Assembly (NCBI GenBank): GCA_902489445.1
Contig: CABTZX010000003.1
Span: 1-64,000, forward strand
Reading direction: 5' to 3'
Origin: an uncultured Bacteroidales bacterium
GTDB lineage: Bacteria > Bacteroidota > Bacteroidia > Bacteroidales > Porphyromonadaceae
DNA: 64,000 bases
The stretch's first letter is position 1, and every line of letters begins with the position of its first letter. A model generated the notes under the pieces. That model had not been told where the DNA came from. It searched no databases and saw nothing but the letters and a program-made list of their open reading frames with translations. Shown here one piece after another: positions 56,209 to 64,000 of the stretch. The position numbers were made by a program, and so were the translations under genes.

Positions 56209-56292
56209 AATAGGTATATACCTTTGCATCGAGAGGTATATAAGTTTCGTTTCATAGGTATATAACTATGGAGAGAAAGGTATATAAGTTTC
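56209..56292. repeat. Class A palindrome array A10 (4 units, 22-bp pitch)
   Basis: Cores at 56213, 56235, 56257 and 56279. The first unit ends TACCTTTG, which by itself matches a -7 box. It lies between truA and copA. Confidence 0.92.
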
Positions 56293-56371
56293 AGCGGGCA
56301 CTAAGCGGAGCTGCGGGCGGAAGTACCCTATCGCCCTCTGTTAGCCTGCATGTAATAGGACAAACCGAACG

Positions 56372-58972
56372 ATGCTAACCGAACAAAGTTTCCCCGTAAT
56401 AGGGATGACCTGCGCCTCCTGCGTGGCGCGTGTAGAGAAGGTTCTGACCCAAACCAAGGGTGTGGAGACGGCTGATGTCAATCTCGCCTCGGCAACGGTA
56501 CGTGTACGTTACGATGCCGCACAGGTCACGCCTGATGATTTGTGCCGTGCCGTTGCCGCGGCAGGTTATGAACTTCTGGTTACGGCTAAGGATGCCGAAG
56601 TGCGGCAACAGGCATCAAAGGCGCAAAACGAAGCCTATCTGAAGCTACGCAAGCGTGCCTTTGCCGCGCTGTTCCTATCCGCTCCGGTGGCCCTCTACGG
56701 AATGGTGCTGATGCACCGCCCCGAAGCTCCGTGGGTTATGGCTCTGTTCGCCACAATAGTACTATTCGTTTTCGGCAACACCTTCTTTACGAATGCCTTC
56801 CGGCAGCTGAGGCACCGAACCGCAAGTATGGATACGCTGGTCGCTTTGGGCACCGGAACCGCCTATCTGTACAGCCTTTTCACTCTATTTTTCCCCGAGT
56901 TTTGGCGGCAACGAGGCGTGGAACCGCACCTCTACTTCGAAGCCTCTGCCGTGATCATCGCCTTCATCCTGCTGGGACGCGTACTGGAAGCGCGCGCCAA
57001 AAGGCAAACTTCCCGCGCCGTGGAGCAGTTGGCGCGCCTGCAACCAAGCGAAGTAACCCGCCAAAATCCCGACGGAACCGTCCAAATCATCGATATTGAC
57101 GCGGTGCGCATAGGCGATTGCTTGCTCGCCAAACCGGGCGAACGCATCGCTGTGGACGGAGTATTGCACGAAGGAAGCGGATATGTGGACGAAAGTATGC
57201 TCACCGGTGAGCCCGCCGCTCGGTACAAAACCGTGGGGGACAAGCTCTTCGCCGGCACAATGAACACCACCGGCTCCTTCACATATCTCGCTCAAAAGGT
57301 GGGTGCCGATACCGTTTTGGCGGGAATTGTACGTGCCGTGGACCAAGCCGCCGCCTCCAAAGCGCCGGTGCAACGCAAGGTGGATCAAATTGCCGCCCTA
57401 TTTGTGCCGGTAATCCTCGGTATCGCTTCGCTCGCCTTCCTTATTTGGCTCCTGGCGGCTCCCGACAATGGGCTCACTCATGGCATACTGGCGTTCGTTT
57501 CCGTGCTGGTAATCGCCTGCCCCTGTGCCTTGGGCCTCGCCACACCTACCGCCGTTTCGGTCGGGATCGGCTTAGGAGCCGCAAACGGCATACTGGTCAA
57601 AGAGGCGCAAAGCTTAGAGGTAGCGAAGCAGATTGATATACTTCTTTTGGACAAAACCGGTACCCTTACCTACGGAACACCCCGCGTTGTCGATTTCTTT
57701 GCCCTAACTTCGGCGCACAACGCTATTTTCGCCGCGATGGAGAGCCGTAGCAGTCATCCGTTAGCAAGCGCCGTTGTCGCCTTTTTCAATATCGAAAAGC
57801 TACCGAACATTGCTGACTTTGACGCATTTGACGGCTTGGGAATTACCGCATCAGTACAGGGATTGCGCTTTTTCATCGGTAACGAAGCGCTGATGAACCG
57901 GAACAACGTGACCATCCCGCCATCGGTGCGCGACGAAATGAACCGTCTTTCCGCCGCAGGCAATAGCATCGTTCTCTTCGCCGCTGCGCAACAAGTGGTG
58001 GCTGTAGCCGGTATTGCCGACGAACTGAAGCCCTCCGCGCCGGTTGCCGTACATCGGTTGCGCGCCGAAGGTATAGAAGTAATGATGCTCACCGGCGACC
58101 ATTCCGCCGCCGCGGAGCGTACCGCTCGTGATGCCGGTATAGCGCAGTGGCGCGCCGACCTCCTGCCAAACGACAAAACCGCCGTGGTGAAGGCGCTACA
58201 GCAAGCAGGCAAACGCGTTGCCGTGGCGGGCGACGGAATTAACGATAGCGCAGCCCTCGCCACTGCCGACCTAAGTTTCGCCATGGCAAAGGGAAGCGAC
58301 ATTGCTCGCGAGGCTGCCATGATCACACTCATCGGCAACGATCTTGAGCTCATTCCCGATGCATTCCGCTTATCGCATCTTACGGTGGCGACCATTCACC
58401 GCAATCTCTTTTGGGCATTTTGCTACAATCTGATTGCCGTTCCCATAGCTGCCGGCGCGCTCTACCCGATAAACGGCTTCCTACTTAACCCGATGATCGC
58501 CGGCGCCGCTATGGCGCTGAGCAGCGTGAGCGTAGTTACCGGCAGTTTGCTCCTCGGGCGCCGTTCGCTTCGTCCGCACGCCTCCGCACACAAACAGCCT
58601 ATAACCGAACCATCCGACCCGATGGTTGCCCGGCCTTGCCCGGTAGCCGAATCGCCGCTCCTGCACAAGGACGCTCCGGTCGCACCCGTAATACCCGATC
58701 AATCGTGCATCGAACCCGATCAACAACACCCTATAATTGAAAATCCGAAGACTAAAATGGAAAAAACGTACCGAATTGAAGGAATGATGTGTATGCACTG
58801 CCGTAAACATGTAGAGGATGCCCTGAACAGCATCGACGGGGTTTCCGCCTCCGTTTCATTGGAGCCGCCCCTCGCTACCCTCACTTTTACCGGAGAAGAG
58901 CTCCCCCTTGCCGACCTGCAAGATGCGCTGACCCGCCACGCCGGCACCGACTACCGCATCCTCCCCTACTAA
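56372..58972 (+). CDS. copA: Copper-translocating P-type ATPase with a C-terminal CopZ-like domain
   Basis: P1B-type ATPase exporting Cu(I), 866 aa. The N-terminal heavy-metal domain has GMTCASC (about residues 12-18). The membrane part includes the ion-site IACPCALGLATPT; phosphorylation motif DKTGTLT, an HP motif (SSHPLA), and GDGINDSAAL. After the last TM a Pro/His-rich linker of about 65 residues leads to a second heavy-metal domain (GMMCMHC) in the last 71 residues. An ATG in frame at 58757 could start that domain alone. Confidence 0.94.
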   Translation: MLTEQSFPVIGMTCASCVARVEKVLTQTKGVETADVNLASATVRVRYDAAQVTPDDLCRAVAAAGYELLVTAKDAEVRQQASKAQNEAYLKLRKRAFAALFLSAPVALYGMVLMHRPEAPWVMALFATIVLFVFGNTFFTNAFRQLRHRTASMDTLVALGTGTAYLYSLFTLFFPEFWRQRGVEPHLYFEASAVIIAFILLGRVLEARAKRQTSRAVEQLARLQPSEVTRQNPDGTVQIIDIDAVRIGDCLLAKPGERIAVDGVLHEGSGYVDESMLTGEPAARYKTVGDKLFAGTMNTTGSFTYLAQKVGADTVLAGIVRAVDQAAASKAPVQRKVDQIAALFVPVILGIASLAFLIWLLAAPDNGLTHGILAFVSVLVIACPCALGLATPTAVSVGIGLGAANGILVKEAQSLEVAKQIDILLLDKTGTLTYGTPRVVDFFALTSAHNAIFAAMESRSSHPLASAVVAFFNIEKLPNIADFDAFDGLGITASVQGLRFFIGNEALMNRNNVTIPPSVRDEMNRLSAAGNSIVLFAAAQQVVAVAGIADELKPSAPVAVHRLRAEGIEVMMLTGDHSAAAERTARDAGIAQWRADLLPNDKTAVVKALQQAGKRVAVAGDGINDSAALATADLSFAMAKGSDIAREAAMITLIGNDLELIPDAFRLSHLTVATIHRNLFWAFCYNLIAVPIAAGALYPINGFLLNPMIAGAAMALSSVSVVTGSLLLGRRSLRPHASAHKQPITEPSDPMVARPCPVAESPLLHKDAPVAPVIPDQSCIEPDQQHPIIENPKTKMEKTYRIEGMMCMHCRKHVEDALNSIDGVSASVSLEPPLATLTFTGEELPLADLQDALTRHAGTDYRILPY

Positions 58973-58973
58973 C

Positions 58974-59117
58974 CCTGCGCCCTCGCCCCACCGATCACCC
59001 CCTGCCACACCTACGTACCTGCGCCTTCGCCCCACCGATCACCGTCTGTCGCACTTACGTACCTGCGCCTTCGCCCCACCGATCCCCCCCTGCCACACCT
59101 CTGTACCTGCCCGATCC
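58974..59117. repeat. 44-bp tandem repeats (3.3 copies, twice 22 bp)
   Basis: CCTGCGCC(C/T)TCGCCCCACC begins at 58974, 59018 and 59062, with a partial fourth at 59106. Each 44-bp unit consists of two 22-bp halves in phase with the units that follow. Confidence 0.9.
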
Positions 59118-59358
59118 TTTCTACGTAGCTTCTCAATCGTTTCTACGAAGGAGCTCAACCATTTGTACGTACCTATTCGATAAATCCTTTTAATGATTTA
59201 TACAAATCGTTTAAATGATTTATACACGTACTTTAAAGGATTCGTACAAATCCTTTAAACAATTTATTGAGTAGCTCTATAGCAATGGTTGAGAAGCTAC
59301 GTAGAAACAGTTGCGCTTGTACGCAGAAACGGTTGAGTACCTACGCATATGTGAGGGT
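59118..59358. repeat. CTACGTAG-type 22-bp units flanking array B2 as inverted arms
   Basis: The left side has cores CTACGTAG (59121), CTACGAAG (59143) and GTACGTAC (59165). The right side, after the class B array, has CTCTATAG (59275), CTACGTAG (59297), GTACGCAG (59319) and CTACGCAT (59341). All are in one 22-bp phase. The two sides are partly reverse complements (GTTTCTACGTAGCTT against AAGCTACGTAGAAAC), forming a large imperfect palindrome. Confidence 0.8.
59182..59265. repeat. Class B palindrome array B2 (4 units, 22-bp pitch)
   Basis: Units at 59182, 59204, 59226 and 59248, near AAATCCTTTAAAGGATTT, with spacers ATAC, ATAC and GTAC. Closely similar to array B1 at 38938. Confidence 0.9.
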
Positions 59359-59362
59359 GAAG

Positions 59363-59620
59363 GTGCGCTGCCACGGGGGCGCAAGTACGCTAACGCCGGG
59401 GCGAGGGTACGCTAATGCGTAGGCGAGGGTGCGCTGCGGTGTATGCACAAGTACGCTGTTGTGGGGGCAGGAGTATGCTAACGTCGGGGCGAATGTACGA
59501 AAATGCGAGGGCGAGGGTGCGTTGCTGCGGATACGCATGTACGCTAATGCGGGAGCGTGGGGGCGGTAACGCAGGGGCAGGGGATGAGTGGGGCGCGGCT
59601 ACGGGCAGGGCGGAAGGCGG
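59363..59620. repeat. GC-rich 22-bp tandem units upstream of the rfbB 3' end
   Basis: About eleven consecutive 22-bp units with cores GTGCGCTG, GTACGCTA and GTATGCTA at 59363, 59385, 59407, 59429, 59451, 59473, 59495, 59517, 59539, 59561 and 59583. Same family as 1-708. The whole 648-bp gap between copA and rfbB is repeat; no gene is seen in it. Confidence 0.88.
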
Positions 59621-60691
59621 TTAGGGAGTAGGCGTGCCGTAGTAGCGTTGGTAGTAGGTCTGGTAGGCGCCAGAGGTCACTTCGTCCAGCCACTCGTTAT
59701 GCGTCAAGTACCAGCTCACGGTGCGCTCCAAGCCTTCGTCAAAGGTTACGGAGGGCTGCCAGCCTAATTCGGTGCGGAGTTTGCCTGCGTTGATGGCGTA
59801 ACGCAGGTCGTGTCCGGCGCGGTCGGTTATATGGGTAATCAGCGATAGGGAGTGCCCCTCGGGATTACCTAAGAGGCGGTCGGTAACGGCAATCAGCTTT
59901 TGCACCAGATCGATATTGCGCAGTTCGTTATCGCCACCGATGCAGTAGGTCTCGCCCACGCGTCCTTTGTGCAGAATCAGGTCAATTGCTTCCGCATGAT
60001 TGCCTACAAAGAGCCAATCGCGTACGTTATCGCCTTTGCCGTATATGGGCAGGGGCTTCCGCAAACGGATATTGTTCACAAAGAGCGGGATGAGCTTTTC
60101 CGGAAACTGGAAGGGACCGTAATTATTGGAACAATTGGAGAGCACGACGGGCAATCCGTAGGTATCGCCGTAAGCACGCACAAAATGATCGGCAGAGGCT
60201 TTGGAGGCGGAATAGGGACTATGAGGCTCGTAGCGGTGTTGCTCGGTAAAAGCGGCATCGGCGGGTGCAAGCGAACCGTACACTTCATCGGTACTTATTT
60301 GGTAAAAGCGTTTACCGTCGAAGTGGTTGCTCCAAGCCTTTTTGGCGGCTTCCAGAAGGGTCAGCGTGCCAAATACGTTGGTATGGACAAAGGCGAGGGG
60401 CTCGCGGATGCTCCGGTCCACGTGGCTTTCGGCAGCAAGATGTACCACGGCATCAATCGGATAGGTGGCAAAAAGTTGTGCTACGCGTGCCGCATCGGCA
60501 ACGTCACCCTTTTCGAAGCGATAATTGGGCTTCTGCGACACATCCTCCACATTGCGGAGGTTTCCGGCATAGGTCAGTTTATCGAAGTTGATCACGCAAT
60601 AATGCGGATACTGCAGCACCAAACGGCGCACCACGTGCGAGCCGATGAAGCCGGCGCCGCCGGTTACGAGGATATATTTATCGAAAGTCAT
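59621..60691 (-). CDS. rfbB: dTDP-glucose 4,6-dehydratase RfbB/RmlB
   Basis: Second step of dTDP-L-rhamnose synthesis, 356 aa. NAD-binding GGAGFIGSHVV, catalytic STDEVYG and YSASKA, then GDNVRDWLFVGNHAEAI. It overlaps rfbD by 4 bp and is the last gene of rfbACDB; its stop is directly against the 22-bp repeat region. Confidence 0.97.
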   Translation of the reverse strand: MTFDKYILVTGGAGFIGSHVVRRLVLQYPHYCVINFDKLTYAGNLRNVEDVSQKPNYRFEKGDVADAARVAQLFATYPIDAVVHLAAESHVDRSIREPLAFVHTNVFGTLTLLEAAKKAWSNHFDGKRFYQISTDEVYGSLAPADAAFTEQHRYEPHSPYSASKASADHFVRAYGDTYGLPVVLSNCSNNYGPFQFPEKLIPLFVNNIRLRKPLPIYGKGDNVRDWLFVGNHAEAIDLILHKGRVGETYCIGGDNELRNIDLVQKLIAVTDRLLGNPEGHSLSLITHITDRAGHDLRYAINAGKLRTELGWQPSVTFDEGLERTVSWYLTHNEWLDEVTSGAYQTYYQRYYGTPTP

Positions 60692-61551
60692 AGTGAAAAG
60701 TCGTTTTGAACAAATTCGTATAGGGTATCTTCCCAGTCGTCGATATAGTGATGTAGCGCGCGCCTTATCTTGCTTTTGTCCAGCAGCGAGTAGGCGGGGC
60801 GCACCGCTTTAGTGGGGAAAAGCGAGGAGGGACAGGGGAGCACGCGGCAATCAGCGTATTGCGAAGCGCGAACGGCGGAAGCGATCATTTGATAGCGCGT
60901 GCATTGCCCTTCGGAGGAATAGTTGAAGATTTGCCGCTCAAGTGGCGCGCCGCGCTCTATAATGCGCAGTATTGCGTCCGCCAAAAGAGGGGCATACGTG
61001 GGTGTTCCGGTCTGATCGTCAACCACATACAGGGTATCGCGCTCGGCAGCGAGGCGAAGCATATTGCGCACAAAGTTATCGCCCCAAGGCGAGTAGAGCC
61101 ATGAGGTGCGAAAGATGAGATAACGGCATCCGGAGGCGATAAGCGCCTGTTCGCCGGCGAGCTTGCTTTCGCCGTACACATTAAGCGGATGGGGCGCGGC
61201 ACTTTCGGGAATTGGCGCGGATTGGGAGCCGTCAAAAAGGTAATCGGTAGAGATATGCACCAACAGCGCATCCGTCTGTTTGGCGGCTTCTGCCAGATAG
61301 CTTACGGCATCGCTATTCACGCGAAAAGCGGCATCGCGCTCCTCCTCGGCGCGCTCCACATCAGTATAGGCGGCGCAATTGAGGATTACTTCCGGTGCAA
61401 ATCGGGCAACCGTTTCCGCCACGGCATCGGCATTAGTAATATCGAGGTTGCTTCGGTTGGTATAGAGGATTTGCTCATTTTCGCCGAGAATAAGGCGAAA
61501 AGCACGCCCCAGCTGCCCATCCGCACCGGTTACAAGGATACGTTTGTTCAT
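60688..61551 (-). CDS. rfbD: dTDP-4-dehydrorhamnose reductase RfbD/RmlD
   Basis: Final reduction to dTDP-L-rhamnose, 287 aa. NADPH motif VTGADGQLGRAF, HISTDYLFDGS, and catalytic YGESKLAGE. Starts in a 4-bp overlap with rfbC. Confidence 0.96.
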   Translation of the reverse strand: MNKRILVTGADGQLGRAFRLILGENEQILYTNRSNLDITNADAVAETVARFAPEVILNCAAYTDVERAEEERDAAFRVNSDAVSYLAEAAKQTDALLVHISTDYLFDGSQSAPIPESAAPHPLNVYGESKLAGEQALIASGCRYLIFRTSWLYSPWGDNFVRNMLRLAAERDTLYVVDDQTGTPTYAPLLADAILRIIERGAPLERQIFNYSSEGQCTRYQMIASAVRASQYADCRVLPCPSSLFPTKAVRPAYSLLDKSKIRRALHHYIDDWEDTLYEFVQNDFSL

Positions 61552-62099
61552 AGAAATGGCGACTTAAAGTCCTTAAACGGGGTACGGTGCCTATCTTTCT
61601 CGGAACGAACCGCTTCGGCAGAGGATATGCCCCAATCGATTCCCAGATCGGGATCAAATGCATCGATACCGCCTTCGCACTCGGGAGCATAGTAATTGCT
61701 GCAGCGATATTGGAAAATTGCTTGCGGCGAAAGCGCCACAAAGCCGTGCCCGAAGCCTTCGGGGAGGAAGAACTGGCACTTGTTTTCGGCACTGAGGCGT
61801 ACGGCAACGAATTTGCCGTAGGTGGGGGATTTTTGCCTAAGATCCACGGCTACATCCATAACTTCGCCCTGCACCACGCGCACTAACTTGGCCTGCGCCT
61901 TGGGCGGTACCTGAAAATGTATGCCGCGCACTACGCCGCGCTGGGAGCAACTCTCGTTATCCTGCACGAAATGTATGGGAGCAACGGCGTTTTGGAAGAT
62001 ATCTTCGCGGAAACTTTCGAAAAAGTAACCGCGCTCATCCTCAAAGAGTTTGGGCTCAATAATAACCACACCGCTCAGTTCTGTTGGGATGATTTTCAT
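61548..62099 (-). CDS. rfbC: dTDP-4-dehydrorhamnose 3,5-epimerase RfbC/RmlC
   Basis: Epimerises dTDP-4-keto-6-deoxyglucose at C3 and C5; 183 aa, cupin fold. Catalytic His in RGIHFQVPP, then the [11 protein letters not shown] segment; active-site Tyr in [15 protein letters not shown]. Overlaps rfbA and rfbD by 4 bp each. Confidence 0.97.
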   Translation of the reverse strand: MKIIPTELSGVVIIEPKLFEDERGYFFESFREDIFQNAVAPIHFVQDNESCSQRGVVRGIHFQVPPKAQAKLVRVVQGEVMDVAVDLRQKSPTYGKFVAVRLSAENKCQFFLPEGFGHGFVALSPQAIFQYRCSNYYAPECEGGIDAFDPDLGIDWGISSAEAVRSEKDRHRTPFKDFKSPFL

Positions 62100-62968
62100 G
62101 GCAATAGGGAGCTAAGGTAACGTCCGTAACTGTTATGGCGCATCGCTTCGGCGGAAACGCGGAGTTGATCGGCTGAGAGCCAGCCACTTCGGAATGCAAT
62201 TTCCTCGGGACAGGATACTTTCAGCCCCTGGCGTTTCTCCAAAACTTCTACAAATATGGAGGCTTCGGCAAGACTTTCGAACGTTCCGGTATCGAGCCAG
62301 GCAAATCCCCGTCCGAATAGCTTTATATCTAACTTCTTTTGCTCTAAGAATGCTTGATTAACGGAGGTAATTTCCAGCTCGCCGCGAGCGGAGGGCGCCA
62401 CCGACGCGGCTATATCAATAACCTCATTCGGATAGAAGTACAGCCCCACCACGGCATAGTGGCTTTTGGGATTACGCGGCTTTTCCTCTATACCTATTAT
62501 CTGTCCCTGCTCGTTGAGCGTAGCTACGCCGTATCGCTCGGGGTCCTGCACATAATGACCGAATACAACGGCGCGGCGTTGCGCTTCGACACATTTCAGC
62601 GCGTCACGCATCATTGCAGGGAATCCGTGCCCATAAAAGATATTGTCGCCCAGTACCAAGCAGACGCTATCGGTACCGATAAACTCCCTACCGATGATGA
62701 ATGCTTCGGCAAGTCCGCGTGGTTCGGGCTGCACGGCATAGGAAAGGTTTATACCAAAAGCGGATCCGTCGCCTAAAAGCCGCATAAATGCAGGCTGATC
62801 GTAGGGAGTGGTGATGATCAGAATATCCCTTATTCCTGCCAACATAAGCGTGGAAAGCGGATAATAAATCATCGGTTTGTCGTATACGGGCAGAAGTTGC
62901 TTGGAAACCCCTTTAGTAATGGGATGCAGGCGCGAGCCGCTTCCTCCGGCAAGAATAATTCCTTTCAT
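62096..62968 (-). CDS. rfbA: Glucose-1-phosphate thymidylyltransferase RfbA/RmlA
   Basis: First step of dTDP-rhamnose synthesis: glucose 1-phosphate plus dTTP. It is 290 aa, with the nucleotide-binding [20 protein letters not shown], then [11 protein letters not shown] and WLDTGT. It is the first gene of the rhamnose set and starts 18 bp after a lamin-tail gene, so the operon may begin upstream of it. Confidence 0.97.
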   Translation of the reverse strand: MKGIILAGGSGSRLHPITKGVSKQLLPVYDKPMIYYPLSTLMLAGIRDILIITTPYDQPAFMRLLGDGSAFGINLSYAVQPEPRGLAEAFIIGREFIGTDSVCLVLGDNIFYGHGFPAMMRDALKCVEAQRRAVVFGHYVQDPERYGVATLNEQGQIIGIEEKPRNPKSHYAVVGLYFYPNEVIDIAASVAPSARGELEITSVNQAFLEQKKLDIKLFGRGFAWLDTGTFESLAEASIFVEVLEKRQGLKVSCPEEIAFRSGWLSADQLRVSAEAMRHNSYGRYLSSLLP

Positions 62969-62986
62969 ATAGTTTAATAGCGTCCT

Positions 62987-64000
62987 TTAGTGCATATAGA
63001 CAAAGTTATATTGCTCTGTTTTAGGCGTATCGCTGCGTTTTATATGGACAGATACCACGGCATAGCCAAATATTGTGGGAAGCGGATCTGCACTTAAGCC
63101 CTCGCGCACCGTTTTCTCTGCCCACAGAGCACAACGCTCGTGCTGCCAAACAGCAATACGCATACCGCGAACGGAGTAAATGAACATTTTGAGCTCACAG
63201 CTGTTATCCTTGAGCGCATCGAGCATTTTCTGCGCTACAGTGCGAGGAGATAGATGCTTTCCCTTACCTTTTTCGCTCGTTTTTCCCTCTTCCGGGGCAT
63301 TCGGACCGTCTCCGGCCGAATTGGGCTTGCCCGGCGTGGCGTAACCGGAGGAAGCTGATGCGGCATGCCAGTTATCGGGCAACAAGGAGGATACCTCAAA
63401 ACTGGCTCGTTCCAAGGCGATTCCTTCCTTTTTGCCGTCTCGCGTTATTTGAGCGGCAGCATAGGTCATTTCCTCCAGAATAAGGCTATCGGCGCGGCGG
63501 ATAAGGGCGATTTGCCCGCTTGTATTGGGAAGTGAGGGGAAAGTACTCGTTTCGGCCAGTTCGTCCGCACTTGCTCCGTGGGTTAGCATTAGAGCTTCCG
63601 CCCAAGGCGTAACGGCGCGATACGCCTTTGCAGGGAGATATCGGTTGGCGGTTTTAATCGGAATGAGCTTTCCGAGGCGACCTTCGTTGCGAAGAGCAAA
63701 GCCGAATTGGTTCAAATCGACCGGTTCGTCGCCCTCATTGTATAGTTCGATGTACTCCGCCGAGGATGCTATTGGGCGCGCCATCACCTCGCTGAGGCGA
63801 AGCGTTACCGGTTTAGGCTTCTTTCCGGGTGTATCGCCGCGCCCAATATCAAACACGAATGATTCGGCGGGACTAATAGAGCCGTTCAAAAAGCATATAC
63901 CGCTCACATCGAGCGTATACTGCCCTTCCGCGAGCGGAGCGTCAAGCGGCAGCAGAATCTTCTTTTCTGTCACTTTCGGCTGTAGTTCCTTTCCCGGAGG
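62987..64000 (-). CDS. Lamin-tail-domain surface protein (5' end beyond the window)
   Basis: At least 337 codons. The frame stays open to the window edge; the GTG at 63973 is internal (residues PPGKELQPK lie before it), so the start is missing. A lamin tail domain covers roughly VTLRLSEVMARP to the SGQIALIRR region, with the typical AEYIELYNEGDEPVDLNQFGF. The C-terminal 85 residues (MFIYSVRGMRIAVWQ onwards) resemble the FlgD-like or sorting domains of exported Bacteroidetes proteins. It is probably secreted to the surface; the function is unknown. Confidence 0.72.
   Translation of the reverse strand, partial: PPGKELQPKVTEKKILLPLDAPLAEGQYTLDVSGICFLNGSISPAESFVFDIGRGDTPGKKPKPVTLRLSEVMARPIASSAEYIELYNEGDEPVDLNQFGFALRNEGRLGKLIPIKTANRYLPAKAYRAVTPWAEALMLTHGASADELAETSTFPSLPNTSGQIALIRRADSLILEEMTYAAAQITRDGKKEGIALERASFEVSSLLPDNWHAASASSGYATPGKPNSAGDGPNAPEEGKTSEKGKGKHLSPRTVAQKMLDALKDNSCELKMFIYSVRGMRIAVWQHERCALWAEKTVREGLSADPLPTIFGYAVVSVHIKRSDTPKTEQYNFVYMH

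Noticed and set aside
8180..56292. Class A arrays as CRISPR
   Set aside because: Spacers are only four bases, repeats are palindromic and degenerate, blocks have four or five units, and no cas gene is present.
8180..56292. Class A arrays as transcription terminators or insertion-sequence ends
   Set aside because: No T-run follows as in the real terminators here, they also lie between divergent genes, and I found no shared terminal inverted repeats or target duplications around the blocks.

Overview
The window looks like about 64 kb of chromosome from a member of the Bacteroidota, most probably Bacteroidales and Porphyromonas-like. The evidence is promoters of the Bacteroidetes type (TTTG, 18-20 bp, TAnnTTTG) before pdxJ, both tRNA genes and a DUF1573 gene, weak Shine-Dalgarno sites, DUF1573 proteins, a Mrp protein of the Bacteroidetes form, a Wza/Wzc/CpsB set, and a lamin-tail protein with a sorting-like C-terminus. 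Genus level is inference. I see no transposase, integrase, phage gene, CRISPR array or rRNA gene.

Layout. 1-899: non-coding GC-rich repeats. 900-8159: phosphate operon pstS-pstC-pstA-pstB-phoU followed by a PhoB/PhoR-type pair. 8305-13508 (minus): SPOR lipoprotein, murB, a metallo-beta-lactamase/LipB fusion, a zinc metallopeptidase and a flippase. 14018-20740 (plus): gyrB, a peptidase C26/M19 fusion, ftsH, cdsA. 21230-25835 (minus): NAD kinase, a transglutaminase-like protein, ribD. 25899-27233 (plus): pdxJ and a DJ-1 protein. 27435-33029 (minus): rnpB, mrp, trmB, a very acidic protein, meaB and two DUF1573 genes. 33271-38832 (plus): pyrH, frr, rsgA, rnr, rlmN. 39185-44353 (minus): polysaccharide export set wza-wzc-cpsB plus a YeiH-family permease. 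44443-45627 (minus): AI-2E family permease. 46085-47142: tRNA-Gly with a small accessory patch (an orphan gene and a gene remnant). 47204-50122 (minus): queA-folK-mnmE. 50314-58972 (plus): tRNA-Phe, dnaK, topA, truA, copA. 59621-64000 (minus): a lamin-tail protein (cut by the window edge) and the dTDP-rhamnose operon rfbA-rfbC-rfbD-rfbB.

The coding content is mainly housekeeping. The striking part is the DNA between genes. Ten intergenic regions hold a block of four (once five) 18-bp palindromes close to GAAAGGTATATACCTTTC, separated by variable 4-nt spacers, so the pitch is exactly 22 bp. Two further blocks have the same four-unit, 18+4 design built on an unrelated palindrome (AAATCCTTTAAAGGATTT). 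The long intergenic regions at 1-708 and 58973-59620, and shorter stretches at 45921-45986 and 46469-46578, follow the same 22-bp pitch with other sequences. A constant pitch of about two helical turns with changing sequence is the best candidate here for an undescribed element family.

Other points of interest are sigma-54-like sites before ftsH and dnaK, a metallo-beta-lactamase/LipB fusion, and a CopA with a CopZ-like C-terminal domain that has its own in-frame ATG.
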